Assembly: GCA_023231475.1 (NCBI GenBank)
Contig: JALJEE010003272.1
Coordinates: forward strand, 1 to 58,555
Reading direction: 5' to 3'
From: Seison nebaliae
Taxonomy: Eukaryota > Rotifera > Pararotatoria > Seisonacea > Seisonidae
DNA length: 58,555 bases
Part shown: positions 42,096 to 54,900 of the stretch, piece by piece
Layout of the letters: the number at the start of each line of letters is the position of its first letter
How positions within the stretch are numbered: the stretch's first letter is position 1
Program-made: the position numbers and the translations under genes
Notes under the pieces: model-generated
What the model was told of the DNA's origin: nothing
What the model saw: only the letters and a program-made list of their open reading frames with translations
Database searches by the model: none

Positions 42096-44401
42096 TCACT
42101 TATTTCGTTCGTCATGTAATTTTTCCAGATATCGATTCCTCGACACATCATGTCCATATAAGAGGTCTGACGTTTTCGCTTGAAAGAGAGAATATTGAAT
42201 TTCGTTCACGTACAAAATTTGTCTCATCATCCCGTCAATTCTCTCCAATTCCAACGGAACATTCTCGAACCATTTCTCTTCACTCACAACATTCATATTT
42301 ATCCCATCACTCACCAAACGATTATGATCCATTTGAATATCGTTAGGAATACTCTCCTCTGGTAATCCGTCGTCATATCGTTCAATTCCTGTACTGGGCA
42401 ATTCCAAATTTGCCGGTTTTAAATAATAAGAATTTTGTTCGTTCGATATTTCTGGAGGGAAATTTGGACTGAATTTCAAATTAGAATATCATCAAATTAA
42501 ATAATTCCATTAACCATTTTTGAGCGTAGAACTCGTGAAGACGAACTGGACATTGTTGAGGCTTCCCCAAATTTTCCGTCACTTCCAACAATAAAACATA
42601 TCCATTGGGAATGTTATGTTTACCCAAATCTCAAATTAGATGAGAATAAATCGTTAAAATGATTTGAAATGAATAAAGAGGAACCTGTCGGTTTAGTCGT
42701 TGGGAAGAATCTTAATGAGAATGTATTGAATAAATGATTCGGTTGTCCACGTGGATAATGATTTCGGACATTTAATACTAATTGTTGACGAGTAATAAAA
42801 GAATGATCGAGAGCAGTTTGAACGAAAAAATGTTTCGTATTCAAATAAATTAATGTGAATAAAAGTGTGGCTGGTGTATGTGCTCCCAACATTCGAGCAT
42901 CGAATAAATTTTTTTCAGTTATTCGACATTTCTTCTCTAAAGCCCAAATATGTCATTTTATGGACGATTGTTGATGAATGAGATAAACCTGTAATGATAT
43001 TCTTCGACTGATGTTTCTTCAAATGTTTATCGAAAGTCAATTGGAATTCTTTGAATATTTCGTCTTGGAATATGTTTAATGCTCGATTATTCTCCACCAG
43101 ATAATATTGAATTCCTGGAAAATTTGAATTTTAACGGAAAATGGAAAATTTAATGGAACCGATTAATAAGAAGAATAAATATTCTCCTGATGGTGGCGCT
43201 TCAGTTGTCGTAATGTATTCAACGAATTCTCTCAGATAAACGTTCAATTCGACATCTGATAAAGTGATGAAATCTTTGAAATCTTTCGCTGTGAGAAAAG
43301 AATGAACATTTTTTGATATTTCATAAAATTCTCAACTTTCTTCATTGGATGATAAAAAATCGTGAAATTGCTCAACACCATATTGGAATTGTAAATCCGA
43401 TTGTCGAGGAGTTACCATCTGAATAAAATTAATTAAATTTTTTTTTCTTTAAAAAATTTATAACTTGTTGAATGACATCTTTGTAAAATTGACATCGTTT
43501 GGCAGGATGAATTGATTTATATGCAGCTAACTATGAGGAAAAAAAAAATTAAATAATTTGTTAAATAATTTGTAAAATAATCGAATTAATTAACTTGAAT
43601 ATCCTCCTGAATTTTCTTGGATGATTTGACTGATGTTGGAAGAAATATTGGAACCGGCACCGGTACCGGTATGAACATCGCCACTGGAGTATGAGTAGTA
43701 TACATAGCCATTGGTACGGGAACATTGTAAGGGACAGGAAGTGGTAGAACTCTCCAATTATCAGTATTAATCGAATTGGACGTTTGGAGATTGACGTCAC
43801 GTTTTAAGTGACGACACTCGATCAATTTGGATTGAGTTCTCGGATTACATTGAATTCCACAATTTCTGTAGATTTTTGTCTGAATTTTATTATTTGGGAA
43901 ATTGTCATTATATTTCCGTGGATAATTTTTATAATCGTCAAAATTATTCGATCCACTATCTCTCAATATGTTTCCCGACGGGATATTTTCCGTATCAAGA
44001 AAACCATTCTTTCCTGGAATCATATTCTTCCCACTACCAATCTGATTGGTTGTGGAAGAGATTGGATCATTTATGTTACTTCCTTCCACATCATCCATTC
44101 CACCATTATTATTATTATTGTTGTTGTTTTCGGATGTTGATTCATCGTCTCCCGTGGTTTGAACTAACATCGTTTTCACACCGTTTGTGACGATATAATT
44201 AAAACCAGATTTCGGACCGACTTGTTGCATAATATTCCTAATGTTACTATCAGTCATTTCCTGATCTTGTATGTCGATGATGACCACATTCTTCTGTCCA
44301 CTCTTACTCAATTTATCTACATATTTTTGGACATCAGGGGGGAGTGGTTTATCCGTTTCGCCCGTTTGTTCCACTTGTGACATATGACGCTCACCTTCCA
44401 T
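42096..44401 (-). CDS. QRICH1/ZMYM-family protein (C-terminal DUF3504-type domain)
   Basis: Eight exons on the minus strand: 44401-43595, 43530-43465, 43418-43337, 43288-43160, 43114-42989, 42936-42685, 42629-42515, 42468-42096. Together they give 649 aa with all phases consistent. The N-terminal exon is polar with a poly-Asn run and a Pro/Val block (PVPVPVPIFLPTSVKSSKKI) typical of QRICH1/ZMYM proteins before the C-terminal domain. The spliced exons read LNVYLREFVEYI, LIGIQYYLVENNRALNIF, RMLGAHTPATLLFTLIYLNT, CPVRLHEFYAQKC and RIDGMMRQILYVNEI, the order seen in ZMYM2/3/4 and QRICH1. No MYM-type zinc fingers are visible, so it is closer to QRICH1 in layout. Likely a nuclear transcription regulator. 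It converges with TMEM208, 90 bases apart. Confidence 0.8.
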
Positions 44402-45981
44402 TATTCCTCACTACCAATCAATTACTTCACTCAATTAAATGAATTTTATTCAAATTGAACAAATTCGAAAACTAACAATATTTCAGAAATCTCCCACTTG
44501 ATCTCTTCTTCAATTTCGAATATTTTACCAATTCTTGTAAAAGATTGGCTCACAATCCACAAAGTTTATCGATTTCCTTAATTGTCTTCAAATACAAATG
44601 ATATTTCCTTTCTTTTCACAAACTATTAATTTTGTTCTTTCAAATCGCATTTTCGTCCCTCATTTTTCATCTACAATACATCCAATACATATTCTTAACT
44701 ATTTTTTTCATTTGAATTGTAAGCTTAGTTTTATAACATTTTCGTCTATCCCCACTTTTCATTTAGTGTACATAGAATCACTGTTCAAATCCTTTCTATA
44801 TTTTTCCTCTTTCACTCATTCTACTCTCTTACTCGTTAAGAATCATAAGTTTTAAGAATAATTTAACTGTTTGAGAAAAATAATTTCTATTATTATAACA
44901 ATTAGGAAGTACAATCACATTTGTTCGTTGTACAGAAATTTTCCCAAGCAATCATTTTCGTAAAATTCTGTTTGAATCATTAAAATAAAACCGTAATACA
45001 ACCTGAGTTTAGTATGAAAAATATAGTTTTAGATATTTTTTCCATTTTTCAGACTGACCTAGCAAATTTGGACTAACCTGAATAATAATTAAAATAAGAA
45101 ACATCTAAATTTTTGGTTCTTTTAGATTCTAAAATATCTTGTAAATTGTGGACAAATTGAAAATTTAAATTAATTTCATTGCTTCATAAAACTAATAAAT
45201 TTAAATATTGATTAGTTTAGAAACCTTAATAGGATAATTAATTTTTCAAAAGTTTATAGCTATGATTCATGTTCAAAAATTTAAGTTGCTTTGTTGTTAA
45301 AATTCAATATTTCTTATTGTTCTGACGACTTATCATAAAAGATATTTGGGTAAGATTAAAAGAAGAAAAAAATAATTTTCAGATAGATTTATAGTTTTCT
45401 AATGAATGAGTCAATAAGCTATTTTTGTAATGAAAGTAATGAATGAACTAAATAAGTGATGGAAATTTGAAGTGTTGGATGGGGGGGGGGGAAATTGATT
45501 AGAAAATGAAACATTGAAAAAAGTTTCATGGAAATGATGTTGTTTCGATGAAAAATGGACACACTTTGTCAATGACACCTATATTGGGAAGGACCATTTT
45601 AATATCGAGAGTCGTGTTTTGCCCTCAGGAGTATTAGACGGAAAATTTCCAATGTTATTAGATGGAACGAAAACAATCAAAAAAGATTGTGTTGATGGGA
45701 AATTTTGATATGAATAATTCGGGGGATATTTCCTTTTCATCGATAACAATTCCGTTACGTAATGACATGAGTCGAATTACTTTAATGTACAGACAAATTT
45801 GTGCTACTCCCAATTGGATTGAATTATTGATAGGTCGTTGTGCAAAAGAACGTTCAGAATTCGTTCATTCTCTCTCATTTAAATGAGAAGAATGAGAAAT
45901 ATTCTTTTATTCGATACATTTCTCTGAAAAAATTTTCAGTGAAAAATATCATTATTTCGCGCAAAACAAGTCGATGAAATT
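44402..45981. other. Intergenic region with two overlapping orphan reading frames
   Basis: Mostly AT-rich sequence without recognisable genes; an 11-base G run lies at 45481-45491. From 45540 to 45890 two overlapping plus-strand frames look protein-like. One reads KWTHFVNDTYIGKDHF to about 45709. The other starts at ATG 45662 (MERKQSKKIVLMGNF) and runs to 45886 (74 aa). They could be a frameshifted gene remnant, an upstream exon pair, or chance. I see no family and no GTT/AG join that links them cleanly to the polycystin gene downstream. Confidence 0.35.
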
Positions 45982-48900
45982 ATGTTTCTCATAATTTCTA
46001 TTCTTTATTTCTTCCTCATGCCCAATGGACAAGTATTGTCGATTGGTTATGAGGAAGTGACGACAATTCAGGAACGTTCGGAAGATATTCTGTTGAATTT
46101 GAAGAAAGTTCAGTCGTGTTCGGAGGTCGAACCCTGGAAGTTGTTTCGTTTTGACTTATCAGAAATTGATTGTTTTAATGATTTTGAGAATTTCGAGAAA
46201 TCATGCAAAGTTAATCATTTTTATAATCAAAATATATTTAAATAAATTTTTTCAAAATTTTTTCAAAATTCCTTGGAAATGTTAGAACGGATTCTCGATA
46301 ACTTTACAATTGAGATTGAATAAGGAATTTATGAATGGAACATCTCTGATTAATCCGTCAAAACTTTTATTTAGTACGGGAGGAACAGATTTCAGTAATG
46401 TTGGTGGTGTCTTCATTCAACAAAAGTTATCTGATGGAAATGAACGGTTACAAATCGGAGTATTCTTACGGAAAGAACTTTGGACGAATGAAGTTTTTTT
46501 TTTATATCGTCAAATTTATTTTCATTCATTCTCAATAGTTATATGTTCCGATGACATCAGTTATTCGTCTATCAATTGTTGTTACAAATGATCTGAGAAT
46601 TTTTTTATATGCAGATGGATTACAAGTTCATACGAGTATCAAAAATCAGAAACGATCATATTCTTCTAACACCACAAATCTCCAACAGAAGACAAATGAG
46701 ATGATCATTCGAGATACAGGATCTGGTGCTTGTGTCAACCCACCTGAAATGACGACAATCGAACAAGTGATATTGATTGATCGAACGATGACTCGAAAAG
46801 ATTTTTTGAAAACGAAAAAAGATTATTATTTCGGATGTGCTACATTGCTAGAAGATGTAGATGATGATTCTTTATTACAATTGAAAGTGAAAGAAGAAAG
46901 TGGTGACGACGAAATATTTTTATGTCGTGTCGGCTGTGCAGAAAAAGGACGTCAATATCAATATGCGATTTGTCGTCCGGGAAAGACGATTTGTGTCGAG
47001 AAAAATATCGAGAATTATTTTCGTATGGAAAAAAATGTGAATTTGGAGAAATGTTTTTCCAATTATGTGAAAGAGAAACCTGATTTTTATCGAGCTTTTC
47101 GCACCAGTGTCGAAGCGTCGTTACCCGAATTAGATATTCAATTATCAATCGCTTTTATTGAAATGAATGAATTGCATCCAAATTTTCAAATAGATGAATT
47201 TGCCACCAGTTCAAATCAAGTCAATGAATCGATCGCTAATTTACAAGAGGTTTTCTGGATGGTCGAAGAAGGTTTCCCTATTGCACTTAATGTCAGTGTA
47301 AAATACAAGAGTGTTCGCACTTGGGTCGATTGGGGTGACGGGACGAAAATGAAAGAATATTCACCATCAATTACGATTTATAAATATAAAAAATCGGCTA
47401 ATTATACGATATTAGTTCAAGCTAAATCTGAAGTTACTCAAGATCAACAAAACATTACGGCTGTAGTTTGGGTGACACCAAAACGTGATGTTTCTGACAC
47501 GAACATAATTGCCGTTGAAGTTCTCCAGAATATTGGAGAAAATAATCAATTATTGAGGAATATGGATATTCGGGCATTTGTAGCTGGTGGAATGCCGATC
47601 ACTTGTGAAATTCTTCCAAATGATCCGAGAAAGAAAATTTCCCTCTTTTCACCACCATCAAAACTCGTTGCTTATACACCGGAAGATAGATATCTCAATT
47701 TTACTTTATCATATAATTATACGAATTATGGTTTATATCAAATGAATATTACATGCACTAATGAATTCTCAACGGCTAATTCACGTCCACAAGTTATTGT
47801 CAGGAAACAACAAGAAATTTATCATTATGATTTATATGAGAATTATGAGAATGATAAAATTCTATTACCGTTAATTGATGGTTTCATGATTGAGACGTTA
47901 GATTTCGTCTTGTTAAATGTTAAGACACCAGTTAATGGTAAGATGATAACTTATCGTGTGAACGATTTGAAATTATTAAATAATTCGTTTATCGAAGTAA
48001 ATAAGAAAAAATTAGGATTGGCTCCAGGAACTTATTTGTTCCAGTTATTGGCGTTCAAATTTGTCGTTCTCGTCAACTATCAAGTGACGATTGAGAAACC
48101 GATAGAAGTGGAAAATAAGTCGTGGTTGAAATCGTTAGAGAAGAGTAATGTGGTAAAACCGATGGAAGAAATCATCATAACGGTAGAAGTTCAAAAAGGA
48201 TCTCATATCATTTATTTGGTGGAATGGAATTTCTTACGGAATAATTCCCAGTTATTATTGGATGCGATCAATATGCAGAATCAGACATTAACTAATTTAA
48301 CGAAATTAGAAGAAGAACTTTCTTCACTTTTTCCTCATCAATTATTTATGATGATATTCGTTGTGAATGGAATGAATTCGAATCAGAAATTCGCTTTCGC
48401 TTATCCTCCCCAATTGATTGGTGAGAGAATTGTTCGAGTGACGATCATGAATCACTTCTCTCAGAAACAATCATATTTACGATTTGACGTTCAATCTCCT
48501 TTACCAGAAATAACTAATTTAAATTTATCCACTACAAATGTTCAGTCGTTGGATGATGAAATATCATTTGAATTACAATTGGGAGATAAAACTTCTGATG
48601 TTCCTTCGTTATCGAAAGAACGACAATCGGATGATACAATTCATGGCGGATTGAATCTCGCTCAATATTGGGCGAACAATCTGAAGAAAGTTCCGAGACA
48701 ATTCTCTGGAAATGTCTCTTTGTATGTTGGTGATCGATTATGTAAAACATTTCCTTGGTCGAATGTTGGTAATCCGAATAAGAAGATTGCACTTCCCAAA
48801 GGCAAATGGTTCGACGATTTCGGTAAACATAATATTAGTATCATCTTCTCCAATCGAGTTTCAACACATCAATTATCGATGAATATGGTGGTGGGAGAGG

Positions 48901-51900
48901 AGATGGGAAATCTTGGTTGGTTATCGATTGAGAAACCGATTATAAATTTAGGCGAGAAAAAAGTGAATGAAAAACCAATCCAATTTACTGTTGGTTGGAA
49001 GAAAGGACGTGGATTTGATTTATATTTGAAATTCACTAAGGATAAAACGGTGGACGGTGAAGAAATATCGGAAGAAGACGGTTTCTCTCAATTGATGATT
49101 CGTGGAAAGACCTTACAAAAAGCGGTAAAAAATCCAAATGCGATAACGGCGTTAGATGAAATTTGGTATTATTATTACGAGAAACATTTCAATCGAGATA
49201 TCAGGAAAATGGAATGGCGATTAATGAAAAATCAATTGCCTATTAATTCCGTTTTGGCGAATTATAGTGAGACGAAAATTGACAAAGATATCAAAGTTAA
49301 TATCGTCAAATTATTCTTGTCGGAATCAGCAGAAAAAACTCTATTCTCATTAAAACCGGATTATACGAAAACGAAAGGAATCATTCACAGTTATCGAGTG
49401 GCGGCTGAATTTCGTACAGATTTCAATTCACTTCATGTCTCGTCATGTCTTCCTTTGTCGGTAATTCGAACGAAAGTTAAATTATTGAAATTGAAAGATT
49501 GTTTCGTTGTATATTTGAAACAACAAGATCTTCTCGTCGGAGATATGAAACGATTAAACGGAAATTATTTAGAGAAATCTTATTTGTATGAATATCTCAT
49601 CGAAATGATTCCGTCATGTCCACTCTTGAAAATTATTCCAAATAAATTAAAAATTGAATTAGCTAAATATATTTTATTCGATTTCGAAATTAAAACGAGA
49701 CGTTCTGGTCGAACATTCTCGAGAATGTTGAAATCGGAAATGATTCCAGATAAACGGTTTGAAGAGAAGCAATTCGATTCTACTCGTTTCAACACATTTC
49801 AATCTTATTGTTTATCGTCAGTACAATCGAAACATTATATTCGAAAACCGTTCAATGACGACGAGGGAACATTTCGAAAAGTGAAAGAAAATATTCAATT
49901 TCCGAGAACGAGATTTTTGATTAATGTCAAAGAAGATTTTCTAATTGGCGACGAAATTGTTCTACATTTGAATGTGAAATTTTTGACGGGAAAAAAATTG
50001 AAAATGGAACATGAAAATAATATGGTAAGTATTCGAGAGCAGAAAGCAGAAGCATTTCATTATCGACATTTAGATCATTCGGTTTATTATGATTTCCTTT
50101 TTTCAGAGACGAAATATTTCACTATAATTCGTCCTTGGATCAAAGCGGAAATTGGAGGGGGTCCAATTCAATCAGTTCAACCATTTTCACCTATCACATT
50201 AAATTTTATAGAACAATCGATTTATCCTTTAAGCGGAGAGATGACAAAAGTGAATTATCATTATGATTTGACATGTCTCCCGAAGAAGTTGATGGATTCG
50301 ATTAAATATTCCGATGTCACAAATCAAATTGTTTATGATACGAACAATATTTATACACATCTCAGAGAGTTCTGGCCGGAAATATATTCGGATGAGAAAT
50401 TAAATTTGAAAATTTATGATTTGGGTTGTATAACTAATGACATCGATCAACAACTATTGAGTGATGGAATGAATTATGATGAGAGTTCAAAGATATTTAG
50501 TTGGCAATCTGAATTTCTTGATATGTCTAATGGAACTTTAACGATTGAATTGCGTGTTTGGTCTGATGATAAATTGTCGGAAATGATGGATTGTGAAAAT
50601 GGTGTCATATCTCCCGAACTCTCCATCAATCCATGTGATAATGTTTATGAAATACATGATGGGAAGTTCGTGCAGGATTTATTTTTGAATGAGACTATCG
50701 ACGAATTAGATTTCGAGGCATTAGACGCTCAAGCAGATCGTATTGATGAAATTGCAAAAAAAGATCCAAAAACAGCCTTGAAAGTTATCGATAAATTAGC
50801 TGCTACAATGAATCGTGTAAGTTTCAATCCGAATAAAACAATAACAACAACAACAACCACCACCACTACCACCACAACGACAACGACGACAACAACCGAA
50901 ATGATGACGACAACTGGATTATGGTTAAATTCCACCACCGTCGTCCTGAAGAGTGGAGAGAAAGTGAATGCCAATAAGAAATTGGGATCGATTCGTAAAA
51001 AAGTTCTGACGACTGTCGATGATATGGTGGATAAAGTGTCGACCGATGCTAATTTAGTGAAAGGAACTGCTGAAGCTGCTAAATCGTTAACGGAGAATCC
51101 GAGACAAATGCCGAAAGATAATCGAGATAAAGGAGCAAATATCGTAGAGAAGATTGGAAAGAATGCAGAAGGAATGACAGACGAAGATGATGATGTTGTT
51201 GATGGTATGTCAATTAATGTGTTGAATGCCGGAGGGAATTTGATGGAAGCAGCTGATACCAATGTTCCACCCGTGTTAGATGAGAGACCAAAGGACATGC
51301 CAGATTTGGAAGCGGAAGATCGAGCGAAAGCTCTAAAGGATTCTATGCCAGCGAAAATTGCAGCGCCATTAGAATATTACGAATGTGATGATTGTGAAGA
51401 TTTTCCTGAAGAACGATATGAAGTCGTCAAACAAACGAAAGAAATAACTAAGAAAAAATTCGATATCGAACGAGAAGACGTTGCCATGATGAGTAGAAAG
51501 ACAGATAATGGAATCAATGGAATTGCTAAAGTTCTCACAAGAAAATTGGACAAAATTGAATTTACAACTGAAAATCCATCGAATTCCATCATCATCACCA
51601 CCACTATCGGAACCACAACGATTAGCATTCGTTCAACCACTATCACCACCGATGATGGAATTATGTTGAAGAAAGAGAAAATCATAAAAGCGAACGGAGT
51701 CATTTTATCTGTTTCGGTTATTAGTGAAAATGCGACAAATAACGATCAGGATTTCTCTACTGGTGATTCGAAAGTGAATATGCCCCCAATAAACGGAAAT
51801 ATTAGTAGTTCGAAATTTCTAGTGACGAAAAGTAATCCGCATGTTAATTCGGATTCCGCTTCCAAAATTAAAAGTCCCATCGTAACATTCGCATTAAATA

Positions 51901-54900
51901 ATGAGGATGGAACTGAACTGAAAATTAATGGAACGAAAAAACCATTCCAGATATTCGTACCATCAACATCACCAGAACCGGAATTCGTAAAATATTCGAT
52001 AATTCGAGGTAGTGCTCGAAGTGTTCCAGATGATCGAATGAATGTGAGTAATTTCAATGAATCGAATATTTCTCATTATGAAACAACAACGGAAAAGATG
52101 ATTGAAATTGATGAAGATGATTTGAAAATCGTTTCAACTATTCAACAAAAATCTGCTACCGATTCAATGAAACCACACATGAATGAATATATTCGATATA
52201 CGAAGATTTATATTCCAGATAACGATTCCGCTTTACACGTTCAATTAGTTCCAGAGAATCTGAATGATATTTATCATATTTATATCAAATTTGGGGGAAG
52301 AAGAAACTATTCACCACATGATAATGATTTCGATTATTTATTTACCATTCCGAATAATCGATATCCATTTGAAACCTTTGAACAATTTGAAGATAATTGT
52401 CGAAATGTTAATTTTATTTTTGAAATTTTATTTTTAGATAAATTATAATTTAGATCAATTTCCATTCTGATGACGGTTTTTTCGATGAAAAACCGGTAAA
52501 TAAATCGATGGATAATATGATGAAGGATTGTAAGATGGTTGATACGCAATTAAAATTCAAATATTTGAAATATTCATTCATCATCTCAAACAACGATACG
52601 AAAGGAGTTGGCAATTACATTTTGGGCATTCAATTATTTAGTTAGTGAAATTCGAAAAATTTTTAAACTTTACTTCCTAAAATTCGCCTTTAGAAAATAG
52701 AAAATTTAATTTCAATAATTCTGGCCTCTATCGGACATCGTTCCAATTTCGAAGTTTCATTTCTGGTTGTCGTTATTGGAATGAGTTGGATAAGAATTGG
52801 AAGACAGATGGGTGTCAAGTTGGAGCGTATTCGACTTATATGAATACTGAATGTCTTTGTAATCACTTGACGGCGTTTGGTGGAGATTTTTATGTTCCTC
52901 CCAACTCCATCGATTTTTCCACCGTATTTTTGAAGTTTAAAGATTTGAGTAATAATGCAGCGGTATTCGGAACAGTTTTTGCTATTATTGGTGTTTATAT
53001 ATTAGTGGCAATTTGGGCGAGACGAGCGGATAAAAACGATCAAATAAAATGGGAAAATTATCCGTTAGTCGATAACGTACCATCAGATCGTGGACGATAT
53101 TTATTAAGTATTTATACGGGATTGAAGTCAGATGCACAAACTGAATCGAAAATTGGATTTATTCTGAGCGGAGAAAAATCGGATTCTGGTATACGACAAT
53201 TATACGATGGTCGACGGAAAACAATGAGTAAGGGAGGTATTTTCAATTATGTATGTACAACAGACAAACATTTAGGTGCGTTGAATTATTTGAGAATTTG
53301 GCATGATAATTCGGGGAAAGGAGCTGCCGCTTCCTGGTATTTCAAAATGATGATCGTTATTGATATGTTGACAGGTGAACGATATTGTTTCTTATGTGAG
53401 AAATGGTTGGCAGTGGAGAAGGATGACGGAGAAATTGAACGAATAGTTCCAGTTGCTAATAATGAAGAATTGAGTTCATTTAATCATTTGTTCAATTCAT
53501 CAGTCAGGAAGAAATTTTCTGATCAACATTTATGGTTTTCTGTCGTTTCCAGACCATCGAGATCATCATTCACTCGATTACAACGTGTGTCATGTTGTCT
53601 GACATTATTGATGGCGACGATGATCGCCAACGCCATGTTCTATAGAAGTGAGAAGAAAGTTGGGAAGAAATTAACAGCGATCAATATCGGTCCCATTTCC
53701 ATCACGATGACTCAAATTTATACTAGTTTCATTAGTGCCCTAATTGTGGCACCAGTGAATATTATGATAGCTCTTTTATTCCGTAAAGCGAAGACAAAAG
53801 AAGAACATTCGAAAGAAATGAAAACGGAATCTCAAGAATCGTTGACAGACAAATCGGCCAATACGGAACCGAATTTTTCGTGTATGAGAAAATTCTGGAA
53901 TAGAATTTGTGGAAAGAATGCAACAAATGTCGAGGAATCATATGTATCTGCTCAGTCTGATGATGGTAATGTAAATATCGATGAAGCTTTGAAATATGAA
54001 AATAAGACCAATATACGGACGTGGCCGTATTGGTGTACATATGTTGGTTGGGTGTTGGTTGGGCTTGTCGTCTTAGTTTCGGGATTTTTCATAATTCTCT
54101 ATTCGTTGGAATGGGGTAAAGAGAAAGCGGAAGGTTGGCTCGTCAATATGATGTTGTCATTCTTCCAAAGTGTTCTAGTAATCGATCCGATTAAAGTCTT
54201 CATAATTACAGCTATTATTTCATGTTTAATTAAGAAACCACAAATGACAGGCGACGACAGTGAATTGGATGATGCAATAACATCGACAAAATTATTGATT
54301 GCACCAAATACATTGAAAGAAGCGAAAGAATCGAAGAATAAGAAGGAATATTATCGAGGAATTATCAGAAAAAGGAAAATGATTCGTAATGTGAATAGCG
54401 GTGATTCGGTGAATCGAGATCTGGTAAATACACCGTCGAAAAGTGAATTGTTAAAGGCGAGAACTAAACGATTGAAAGATAAACAAGTGGCGAATGTGTT
54501 GAAAGAAATCGGATTCTATTTCATTTATTGTATCGTTCTCTTCTTTCTTTGTAACCATAATCGTGATTCCAATTCACATTATGTCTATACCGATATTCGT
54601 CGATTGTTCATTGATGGTCATTTCGATGGAGTAAAGAATCTGGATGATTTATGGAATTTTATGGAAAATCAAATGGTTACATCATTATATGCTGGAAAAT
54701 GGTATAATGGAGGAAGGATTCCTTGGCGGCAACGATTGATGATTAACGATCGTTCCAGTTTACGAGTTGGACCAGCGAGAATAAAACAACAACGAGTAAA
54801 ACCAGGTTCCATTTCTATATCATTATTAAATTTATGAAATTCTTTGAATTATTTTTTAATATTTCAATTTTTAATAATAATTAATTGTTTCTTGTAGACT

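Noticed and set aside
50729-52057. Long minus-strand frames opposite the polycystin gene (189, 108 and 103 aa)
   Set aside because: Antisense shadows created by the Thr/Ser codon bias of the real coding strand.
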